Shown here piece by piece: positions 32,515 to 43,596 of a stretch of 64,000 bases of DNA. The translations under genes were made by a program, and so were the position numbers. Source of the DNA: Amblyomma americanum (Eukaryota > Arthropoda > Arachnida > Ixodida > Ixodidae); NCBI RefSeq assembly GCF_052857255.1, contig NC_135505.1:136766356-136830355 (forward strand), given 5' to 3'. The notes under the pieces are model-generated. The model saw only the letters and a program-made list of their open reading frames with translations, was not told where the DNA came from and did not search any database. Positions within the stretch are counted from its first letter, which is position 1; each line of letters opens with the position of its first letter.

Positions 32515-33540
32515 ATTTCGGGCTCCCGATACGCCATCCGGCCCCTAGTAGAGATCAGTGGGGAGGACAGCCCCCTAAACACGTGCTGCCCCTAGTGGCG
32601 GCTTTCACTTCCGGTCACAATAAGTGGCCGCTCTGTCACCACAGTGCGGCCGGGCCGTCAGTGCACCTCTCTTTCTTCCACCGTGATTAACTTTGTAGGA
32701 CGGACGGACAGATGAATGGAAGGGAGGGGGGAATTCAAATTTCGAGTAGGAATACTGTTTCTTTGGCATTTTGCCTCCTCATAATGACAAAACAAATGAA
32801 ATCTTCAGAATGCAGCAGCAACAACTTCAAATACAGCGAGGGAATCTGGGCTGCACCAAGTAGCGTCCTCTTCGTAGAGGTCTGAAGGAAACAATTTATG
32901 TGGACGAAAATTTTTGCAGTGGCGCCTGCCATCAACCGTCACTGCTTCTAACACCACAGTAACAGTTTTAAGTCCTGAACTTCAAGCCCACCGCTCATAA
33001 TAGCCCTTATTCCAGAAGTGTATTAACTGGCAGATTTAATGCAAAAATTACTCTATCATTAAAGTGAGCAAATCCAACCGGTAAGAATGATAGAATTGCT
33101 GATGCATACTTGGGTGCATACAGTACTGACAGCAAAATTAATTGCAGCACTTGCTAATGTCGCAGTAAGCCTGTTGAATTTTTGGGTTGTTTTGCCAGCA
33201 GGGCTAGTTTTTTTGCAACAAATAATCTTTCAACACGCCTTCTGCATCTTTGGAAGATGACTTGGCTATTACAAAAATGTTTGCAAATAGGGTTTCTGTA
33301 ACATCATTCACATTTATTATTGTTTTGCTGGCACAAAGAAAAACTGTTGGTACACCAGACACTATAAAGTTAAACAGCACGCATCTGATGTCAGTACAGC
33401 TGAGTGGTGCAGCACACACAGCTTCCACACTGGCCATTCATATTCACGCCACATCGATTTTTTAAGTTACACGTTAAGTCATCACAAACACATCGTGTCA
33501 AGAAATGAGACACCACAGTGAATCAAGATAAAGTTATTCT

Positions 33541-33546
33541 TTTATT
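33541..33546 (-). terminator. Candidate distal polyadenylation signal (minus strand)
   Basis: AATAAA on the minus strand at the far edge of the repeat-poor stretch. Possible end of a very long 3' UTR. Confidence 0.2.
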
Positions 33547-36189
33547 TCTCTTTCAAGGGGGGACCATCAGTTCACAATAGTACCTCCATGGGCTCCAAGG
33601 ACATTCTCAAGTTCACTAACAGCGGTGTGCTAGCATGACAAATCCACGCCTCGCTGCAAACCAACGCCCTCTGGTACCCTCAAAACGAACTAGACAGTCG
33701 ACAGTTCTCAGCATAACTTAATCATTCGCACGGCTCGCGCCCACAAAACTGTGATAACTGTAGGATTTCGCTCCAGGTCTCAGCTAATGAACACAGTCAA
33801 AAATATGACGTCAGCACAGGTCTGCACTATCCTCACTAGCAACACTAACGCATCTGACAGTGAACCTCGATGACATGACCAAAATACGACACAATGTGGG
33901 CACGCCATGCCCTCACTGTCTGGACTGTGGACCTGCCTTGGCACATTCGATCAAAAAATGCCCAGGCTGGGCACTTCTCGGAGTTAAAGCAGTCCAACTA
34001 GAGCGAGCCGCTGCGACAAAACGGGCAACCTTCGTATAGTTACAAGTTTGTGACCTTTCAATGAGCTGTCAGTATGGTCAAGACCATGCTGAGTAGACAA
34101 ACGACTCACTGGAACAAAAAGGCTGCTCTTCACATAACCGCGTGCACTTGACGGTGAGTGCTGTACAAAGAGTTCCAAGTATGCTGAAGGAAATTACGAA
34201 GCAATAAATATACAGCCGTCACCACATTCCGACAGAGCTCCTTACTTTTGTTTTCATTTGCAGCGCAACCCAGCTGCCTCTTCTGTAGAAGTGATGCGGA
34301 AGCTAAACCAACAGTTTCCAAATGGCAAACTGTTGCAAAGCCACATGCTACGACGTCACACATCTGACATGCAAGAACGAGTGATGTCGCAATGTTGGGC
34401 CAGAAAATGCAACTTACAACATTGCCGCTAGGAACAGGGTAAACTGCACTTGAAGAAATGAAAGAATGCTCTACAACTTCTCTGTTTCCAATTCCTGCTC
34501 TGCTAAAACCAAAAACAAAACACAGGCTGGCTGAGTCATGTTGTTTCCAACTTTTGGAAGGTTTCTTGTGGAACTAACCATGCGACATCATGTGCGGGAA
34601 CAAAGGAGGGGTCAGGAAAAGAGCAAAGAGAGAGAGGGGTGACAGAACACATACACGGCTAAAACTACATTTGGTTTCATTGCTGCCTTTGAAGGTTCAC
34701 GCAGTGGCCTGTGAGCCACGCAGTGTATAATGGATTTTTCTTCCACTGTTGCAAACGGTGCTAGAGGACAGCACAAGCTAGCATACTTTGCGACTATGTG
34801 AGAGTCAGAACTTCACGAATTGCCACACAGAAGCACATTCGCACCTTCTCTAGCTAGCTCAGTCATGCAACCAATGAAGATTCAAGAACACACTGCAGCT
34901 TCAATAAAAAGCAAGCATAAATGAAAACAATTTCACCAACCTGAGTTAAGCACACCATTAAGCATAACAAAAAGCTGAAGCACAGGAGGATATAGTGTTA
35001 GGAACTTAACAAGTATCAAAATGTTGGCAAATTTACTGTTATAAGGTGTTCCTCTGTAAACAATTTAAGAAAACTGAGTTCAAACTTTCTCATAACAGTA
35101 ACATTACAGCTGTCAGCCAGGGCCACAAGGTGATATGAACAAAAACTTTTCTTGACTGCAAGCCAAAGTGGACAACATGTGCATTGAATACTTTTGACAC
35201 TGCAAGCAATCATGTCTCACGACAGATTTAAAGGCAGCAAATGAAGTAAGATTGGGATCAAGTCACTTACAAATTAGTGAAAGATTCAAACTAGTGAAGT
35301 AATCAACCAATGACACACTCTTTCATGTCTCCCCGCCCGACTTTCCCTTGTAGCTACACAGCATCAAACACCAAGCAACACCCAGATACTAAATGAAGAA
35401 TGCATCAACTGTATACTCAATGTTTTCTTTTCACAGATCACAAAACTGCAATGCTCAAGCACACATATGCACATATGCCAGCACACATGCCACTAAACAC
35501 TTAACTGCCAAGACAGTGTTATATACAAAGAATACATATCCAATATCGCATCACAAAACAACATACATTTTTAAAACCCATACTCAACCCTGCATACACC
35601 ATTCTTCTTTTTCCCTAAACTTGGAAGCTATCATGACCGTTCACAAAATCCTGCAAACACAACACCACTGAATCACTAAGACGTCATTCAGACATCAGTG
35701 TCACACTTCGCAATGTCCCGAAGATATGGATACATTACTGACAAAACCAAACACTAAGAGCTGCAAGAGAAAGGTACAGCGATGGCACAATGAATCTGTA
35801 TCATAATAAAAGCTTTCACTGAAGCAAACTGCTCATCAACAATGGAAGAATATATAAATATATATACGCTTGGGAAACTCCCTAGGGGAAAAGCAATTGC
35901 ACGTGGCGATCAACTGTACAAAAACTCATGTGCCGCGCGTGATAATCGCGTCGCCAGCTGAGACAATGGGTAGCTATGCAAAAGGTGCCTTCACCAACAT
36001 GATCGCAAAGCTGCAGCTGCAGCGACTTCTGTGAGTTGTGAGGAAATACTTCAGCAAGTCAGCAACGTGAAATGGTCACGGCTACAGTCGCACTAGCGTG
36101 TGTAGCAAATACATGGCACGCGTGGATCTCTGACCAGTGTGAACACGAAGAGCATTAAGCCTTTGATGCAGTTCTCATTCAAGCTCCCA

Positions 36190-36300
36190 AAAATTTTTTC
36201 AGTGCGTCTATAGACATACTCCAGACTGCTCACACGACTTATAAAAATCCATAGCCTGCATAGACCGTCTATACATGGTCTAGAGATTTTGTACGTTCAA
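36190..36300. repeat. TATAGAC-rich palindromic patch
   Basis: Contains the palindrome GTCTATAGAC (36206-36215) plus CGTCTATACATGGTCTAGAG. It shares these motifs, and an adjoining AAAAATTTTTT tract, with 60160-60350. Confidence 0.5.
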
Positions 36301-37823
36301 GAACAGCACTGGTCATTAGCACAGAGGTGAACCTGCCAGTAGTTTTCCAGCCTAGGCCTAAATGTCACTGCGGCAAAGAACAAACAAAAGCTTTTGCAGT
36401 CTTTTACTTGAAGAGAACTGACCGCCATGAATGCTTTTTGAAAGAAACCCACTCACAATTTGTGCTAAAAATTGCTCTACTTATCATTTGGATACAATTT
36501 CTGATGCTTTGAAAGCATAAAACGCTTTTAGGTGCCCCCATCCAATCTTTAGACTGTATCCCAACGCGTCCTCCATGTATTGCTCGGTACTAACCATGCT
36601 CTAAGGTGTATTGCACCAGCGGACTGCCATCATGAGCTCAGCACTCTTCATGTTCAAACAAGCCTCAGAGATTCACTTTTCCCTGGCCTGAACATGTGCC
36701 TGCTTCATCTAGCCAGCCAGTGCAGCATAGCGAGAAGCGAACGCTCAACGATGAGTCGCAGAACACAAGAACATCGCAACATCGCCTCCCTGCTCTAATT
36801 CGCTTGTACATCATCAAGCGTGCTTTTGATCTAAGGTGTTCGCAAGCAAGGAACTCCCCGACTCTGGTCTCGCGCATTGTGCAAGTAGTTGGAGGCGTCA
36901 GTTAGTATGCAGCACTGAAGTGAAGATCACTACTTGCGCCAGCTAAGTCAGCTGCTAGGGAACGACTCAAAGCCAGTAAACTGCCTTTGTATGGCAAAGA
37001 GGTATTATATGTGCTGTGGTTCAAAGTCCACGAACTATGCACAAAAAGGCCCGATATTCAGCCTCCACTGTTCACTCATTTGCTTTTAAACTGTCATGTG
37101 CTACCTGTACTCTTCATAAGCAAACTACAAGTGTCACTTTCATAGGTATGTGTCATCTCGAGAAATTTTTGAGAGGTGAGGCATATTTTCATAGTTCCAG
37201 CCTTAGAGTAACAGATCACTGTAAGCGCAAATCTGGAAACTATACTTAATTGTAACCTGCATGCAATTGGCACATTAGACTATCAACATTAAACAAGTAA
37301 ATCAGCTTCTGGGTTAACAAGAGAAAAAAAGATTTGTGTAAAATAAAATTCCTCGGCATTCTCGCAATGGCAATGTAAATTTGTTCCGAGGCATCCCATA
37401 GCAAGGAACACAGCTTTTCAGCAATAAGTAGATTGATGAAGAAAAGAAAAGCCTCGTACAGAACACGCAATTAAGTGACGAGCATCAACAAGAACGACGC
37501 TATTTTCTCGAAATCATTTCTGGACACTGTACATGACTCAGCAGTTTCACTGCAAAAGGAAATAGACATATCCACTGCCATCTGGCCTTTCACAAGACAT
37601 TCCATGGGCATCTGAGGCAACCAATGTGAACCCCCAAAAAACAATGAAGCCCAATCTGCAACTCCCAGTTTCTGAGTGTTTTAAACATTAAGAGTTCCTT
37701 TCAAATGGCTACTTGTGAGAGAAATCTCCCTGTAAAAGAACACTGTCCAGTCAATGGCGACTTTCAAAGGAAGTTCAAGAACTCCCCAAAGAGTTTTTGA
37801 GGTCGGCATTACGTACACACTTC

Positions 37824-37869
37824 CTGCAGACCCCATTTTTACGCGAAAGCGTAAAGGCCCCGTCTGCAG
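37824..37869. repeat. Short hairpin
   Basis: CTGCAGAC and TTTACGC on the left pair with GCGTAAA and GTCTGCAG on the right around a GAAA loop, with an internal C/G-rich bulge. It lies within a non-coding open frame. Confidence 0.6.
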
Positions 37870-40140
37870 AAAAGCTGGTGTCAACCTTGCCATTGGCATG
37901 ACAGAAGTTAGAACTAGTCGATTACGGGACGCTCCCATAGATGGCGCCAGCCACACCAGCGGCGCATCGGAAACCCCCCGACCCTCGGGCCCTCGGGTTG
38001 CAAGTCAGAGAAGCTACTGCTACGCCATGCAGACACGTTCACACGGCTTAGTTAAAGCAGGGCTTTATATGTATGTCATGTGGTCTTTCACATGATTGTG
38101 ATTGTGAAAGGGGAAACGGTATCAGTGTCTGCTTGGGCAAGAGGAACTGCTGTCGCATCATACCCTTAAAAGCGGAGCTTAAGTGTCCCCAAATTTTTAT
38201 AGTTACATTGGTCAAGTGTTTCATGCTAAAACAGCAGACCAAGCGTGCAATTTTTTTTCATCAAATACTACAAAACCCTCAAAGCATGCCAAATGCTAAC
38301 AACTTGTCCAACGCAAGTGTTCTCCAAGATACCCTAAGTCATGATTTCGTGCATCATTCCAGACTTCGTAAGAAGTGTTGTTTGTAACAGCTTTCATATC
38401 ATACTGGTGGCACAGTAAAGCATCTACAAGCATATAATTACAATGTGCACACCTCTTAAAAGCCCAAATTAAAAGCATCAAACTACATTCTTCCTGATGG
38501 CTGCAATGATTTGAAGGAATGATGCAAACGGTCATCCTGTGCTCGAAGTTTCATAGTCATGAAATTCTTCAAACTCAAATTTTCAAAACGTGCTCATATC
38601 TTACTTGGAAAGAAGGCAGTTTCAGCTTCACACCCAGCACTTGAATAGCAGCGCACACACTTGGAAACTCTACTCACTAACAAAAAATATGACTGGCATT
38701 TCCGATCAGTACCAAATGCAGGCAACTTTGCCAAATTTATACAAGCAATATCAATTTCTTGTACACCCACAGTCAGGGGTTTATGGAATGCAATACCAAA
38801 AAAAAAAAAAATGATTTCGTCCCCACCTTTGCATGCAGCCTTGAAGAGATACACACAACTTAATTACGAGTGTGTGAATTGCACAGCGCATCATTAAATC
38901 TCAAGCAATGCACCGGATGCAAAGAAATCAAGTTTTTTTGATGAAGTCGTGTTCCTTAAACTTATGACAGCAGGTGTGCACGCAAACAGTTTATGCAATC
39001 AATGCCCCATGTCATGACAAAAAATATACAAAAATGTCCCTGTAACGTGTCATTAAAAATCCAGGAAAACTGAGTTCACAAAGCCTCCACAACTTTGCAA
39101 TGCGCCTAGGTACTTCGAGACAAGAACAAAACAGACATGGTAGAGCTTAGCAACAGGTTGCGGAAGGATGATGAACTTGAACATGCACAAAACACAAATG
39201 AAAAGACCCTGGTAAAAGTACAACACCGATTAAAATAAAGACGGTTGTATTTGTACACTTCAAATAAACTATGCCTCACATAGCTGTCTCCGTACACTCA
39301 GAAAAAAAAAACGGGGGGTTGCAAGCTCTAAAACAAGCTCAAGCATGAAAGACACTTCAAAAAATAAGTGCGTCGCAAGTCAGAAGGCTGGAGTGATCAC
39401 GGCTATGCAGATGCATTGGCAAAAACCAGGCATATGTAAGTTTAACTGCTGGAAGCTGAGACACGGCTGCTATTAAAAGAGGCCCTGAAACAACTTTTGC
39501 CAAAAGTACCTTTTCCCTTTCTCTGAAAGTTTTCTCATCTCTCGGATACAGTGCCAAGCAGCCACCAACACCTGCAATGTTAAGCCACCATAAATTGTCG
39601 TGTAGCATCCTTTTTTTTTTTACCGTGAAGTGTCTGTGAATGATCATACAATACATCCTTCTCCCATATAAAAGGGAACACTTAGCCAGCGGTACAGAAC
39701 CAAGATTTATGTCTGACCCTCCACAGAATTTGAAAATTACTGCCAGGTTAATACATTAATTGTAAGCAAACCGGTAGTTACAAAACAACCAGGTGTGATT
39801 TACGAGGGTGTGCCCGTGCTTGGGCATCGGTTGTATGCGTGAATAATAACAGAGCGCTACTTTTCATATCAGAAAGTTCTGTAAATGAGCAAATAAAGAA
39901 ATTTTACTTCCCAGGTTTGCAATAAAACCTCTTGTACAACAGAAGCCACTACGTGTAGTGTGCATGTGAGACGAAAACGGGAAAGTGTTGACAAGTTGAG
40001 TATCAGGGCCTTCTTGAGAGCTACACTGGCAAACCAAGTGCAAATGAAAAAAAATTCATACCAGTGCCAGTTCATTGGAGTTTTTGCCAAAATGCCAAAG
40101 CTTTGGCTAAACGACAAGCTCTGCTTGGACAGCCACATTA

Positions 40141-40395
40141 GAATCGGGTACAACTCAAAAACGAAATGGCAAATAGCCCTCAAAAAAGGTTTCCAGCCAA
40201 TGACGTTGACCGATAGTCATGATGTCGCGATTACTTCACCGTTAATCCCTCTGCACCTGCCAGCTCCCTATGATGTCACACTAGCAAATTCAAGGGGATT
40301 AACCACGATGTAATGAGAATCGGTCAACGCTATTGACAGGAGGGCATCCTTTGAGGGGCATTCACCACTTGTTTCTTGAGTTGTATTCTGCTATT
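40141..40395. mobile_element. Palindromic MITE (family P), diverged copy
   Basis: GGGTACAACTCAAAAACG at the left and TTCTTGAGTTGTATTCTG at the right, with matching CCAGCCAATGACGTTGACCG and CGGTCAACGCTATTGACAGG inner arms. Confidence 0.75.
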
Positions 40396-42199
40396 GCAGC
40401 GTTTCAGTGACTGCGGAGAACCTTATGCGACAGAAGGTCTTGCAAGACAAGGCAAAACGGTTCATCAGTGCCAATACACCAAACTCTACAAAAGGTACGC
40501 CGGTGTCTAATTGTCAAGCCTGCAAGAAACTTTTACACCATGGAATCGAGACAGAGATGGCACTTGTAGCCGATTAATGAGCATCAATGCCACAATGTTT
40601 TGTAAAGAATTTGATCATCACAATGTTAAAATTATTGACGAGATTACACAAATGTTGTTGCAAAGAGAGTGCAGACAGGATCTTAGTCTGCATTTTTTTA
40701 AAGGCACAGAAGTTGCTCCGCAGTGGCAAAATATAGAGAAAAACTAGCATTAGAAGTTATCTCGCCTTTCCTTAAACGTGAAGTTTCACAGATGGTGCTA
40801 CATCAATTTCTACCTTGCCGCTGTGTCCCAGCTTCAGTTACAAAGGGTCTCTGAACAGTCGTGTCACATTATAATTCAAATGTGAATTCTCACCACAACA
40901 GTGGACCACATCGCCAAGCAAGCAGTGCACTCCCGTTAATAAATAAGCTTCTGGCCAAACGACGCGTGAACTAAAAAAAAATTAGGTGACAATAGCAACC
41001 AGTTTTCTCAGGTTTCCCATAGCAACCAGCATGGGCTTTCAGCAGGCTGTAGCTGTGAGCCAGCCTTGGACATTGGTCTCTTGTTGCAAAGGCCAAGAGC
41101 TGAATGCCGGCAACAGAAACAACCCAGGAAGGGGTGATGCTCAGCAACTCCTCCATTTATGTTGGACATAAGACTGTAAGACATAAACAAAACAAATGCA
41201 GTCAGTTAGCGGACCTGATGTACCACAACACTACAATACTCTCTCGCACAGCATGAATCATAGACTTCAGCAAGAAAAAGTTTGATAATGCGCTTCATGA
41301 AGTCAGAGGAGTAGAGAAGCATGTCACAGATGTACAGTGGCAGTTAGTGCAGTTTATTCAGAAAACGGAGTGTGCGTGCAGGAATAGAGTTATACTGTAC
41401 AGCTTTCCAATGTTTCCCTGATGCCGCTTGCGCTTCCATTGACGAAGCATGATCACCTAGTTGAAAAAGCATTCATGCATTGCCACGAAGCCAAATCCTC
41501 TGCATCATTTAGCACAAGACTGCCGCTGACAGTCCTTTGATACACATACTCTCTCATGCTGTGCGGCATTTCATGTTGTCACAGTGAAAACGATGTTTTA
41601 TCAAAAACATGCAATTTTATGATGAGTGCTTTCCAATTGTAAAAAAAAGCACAAAAAAGAATGACTTGTGGTATTTACAACAGATGGAACCACCGTCCAC
41701 AAGGCAAAAATTTCATTCGTAACTCACCGATATAGGTCTTGGTGCAGCTTATGCATTACTAGCAAGCTGTGTCACTCACTGCAATGGTATTTTGGCTAGA
41801 ATAACGCAAGTTCAACATCCAAAAACAAGTGGCTTAAGCCTGCACTCGCTCCAATTGCTGCGCAAAGTGTGCGTCCTGCATATAAGAGTTGTGGCTTTCC
41901 CTCATAACTTGGATGCTTGGGCAGCAATATGGCGGACCTATGCGAAACTCTGATACCTATACAGTAGCTCTACGCAGGAAGGACACATAGTGCCGCCTAG
42001 CCAACATCCAAAGAACTAAGGTACAATCAGCACTATCTGCAGCAAGCTATCACAGTTTTTAGCCAGCTTTTGTAAATCATTAAAAGTAAACAACATAGGT
42101 ACAGCAAGACTAATAGAAAATGTAACATACCCACTGAGCATATAAGGGAAGTTACCACCCAACCTTTGTCAACCTCAGAATTTTTTTGCCATCAACAAA

Positions 42200-42345
42200 A
42201 AGGCGTATAACCCCTATCGAAAAACACAACAAAAAATTTTCCGTTATAACATCCTGTAGTATTCTGGGACCTGACAACAGAAATTCTTGTCATAACAACA
42301 GGACTTTCTGTAGTATTGAGCAGTCTCCTATTATAACGACAGAGC
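42200..42345. repeat. Possible pogo-like remnant
   Basis: Several CGTTATAAC / TTATAACGAC motifs and CTGTAGTATT repeats, recalling pogo-like termini. No defined ends. Confidence 0.25.
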
Positions 42346-42427
42346 CAGTTCAGTCACAGCACACAATTTCGCAATACTACAGAGTGTCGCAATACAAAGT
42401 GTCCATATTTGCAGCGGCTGCGAGACA

Positions 42428-42671
42428 GCCACTGTGGTGGCTCAGTGGTTATGGCGCTCGGCTACTGACCCGAAAGATGCGGGTTCGATCCCGGCCACGG
42501 CGGTCGGGTTTCGGTGGACGCGAAATTCTAGAGGCCCGTGTACTGTGCGATGTCAGTGCACGTTAAAGAACCCCAGGTGGTCTAAATTTCCGGAGCCCTT
42601 CATTACGACGCCCCTCATAGCCTGAGTCGCTTTGGGACGTTAAACACCCATAAACTAAACCAAACCATATT
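42428..42671 (+). mobile_element. SINE family B, full length
   Basis: tRNA-like head (GTGGCTCAGTGGTTATGG and GGGTTCGATCCC), then the core GTGCACGTTAAAGAACCCC. The distinct 3' part is CTCATAGCCTGAGTCGCTTT, GGGACGTTAAAC and CATAAACTAAACC. It is flanked by TGCGAGACA at 42419-42427 and 42672-42680. Confidence 0.92.
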
Positions 42672-43489
42672 TGCGAGACAACTGTATATGGCACCTAATT
42701 GTGAATGTGTGGTTTGCACAGTACACTATTAAATTTCAAGCAGTACACCTCGGACGCAATGAAACACCTTCTGTTGAGTCGCCTTCCATGAATTTTTGAT
42801 GGCTGCTGTTCCACACTCCTACATTCCTAATGCCCGCATCTAACACCTACCCGGTGAACTTGAGAGACCAAGGTGGCAAGCTATCAAGCTAGACACATGT
42901 TGACCACATGCCTTACCCTTGCCTTGCACAGAGGCAATCCACAACATTAGTGCAGCATCAGAATTGCCCCAGTCACTCAGGATGCCGAATCAGTGAAACT
43001 AGAGCAGTTCTACAAAGGCATGGTTCGACCCTACAAGATTGCCCACTGCCAGTACCAGTTTCACGAGCCCTAATCAGCTATGTGCCAATTAATGAAGCAG
43101 TACAATGTACTTTGCAGCTGCAGAAACAAAAACAGTGCAATCAGAATTATGCAAGCTATGACTAGCATTAATATGTGAGACCCAAGGGCACCTGGCAGGG
43201 ATAGAAAAGAAAATTGTAGTTTAAGACTTGCAATGCAGCTGCAAAGAGTTGAAGGTGAAATCAGAATTCGAACAATTTACCAGTCTCAACAAGAGCAATT
43301 GAAGCTTGCAGATGCATTGCATGATCATAAAACAATGCATGCTGTACACACCCAAGACGAGCCTACACCATGTGTTACCGCTTGAACGCATGACCCCCCA
43401 GCCTGGTATGGCAGTGCCTGAATGCTTAAAGCAAGGCAACCAAAGGCGGAAAACTTTTAAACCTGAGCACCTTCAGACCATCATTAAAA

Positions 43490-43596
43490 TTACTCTTCTG
43501 GACTCTGGTCATCACAGGACAGCAGCTCACCTTTCAGGATGTAATCTGTCAACAGCGTCGGCACTGTCGGGCTGTCATCATTGATGGCGTGGAGAA
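43490..43596 (-). CDS. unc-76: UNC-76 exon F, last one recognised
   Basis: Acceptor CGTTTTCTTGCAG, phase 1 in. Encodes LHAINDDS and VPTLLTDYILK. At 43531 there is a good donor (GAAAG|GTGAGC). Without splicing the frame continues through GELLSCDDQSPEE to TAA at 43490-43492. Both ends are possible; the family C-terminus favours splicing to an unseen last exon. Confidence 0.85.

Larger units (their letters stand above)
33541..43489 (-). other. Repeat-poor stretch, possible long 3' UTR of the UNC-76/FEZ gene
   Basis: About 10 kb without a recognisable exon. It has only one SINE (42428-42671), one MITE (40141-40395) and a short TATAGAC-rich patch (36190-36300). The minus strand is T-rich. AATAAA occurs on the minus strand at 33541-33546, near the far end. 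This fits a long 3' UTR, or a last exon plus introns, of the minus-strand gene, but no transcript evidence is available. Confidence 0.3.

Noticed and set aside
37754..38095. 113-residue plus-strand frame
   Set aside because: No domain or splice support; it contains the 37824-37869 hairpin and looks like repeat-derived sequence.
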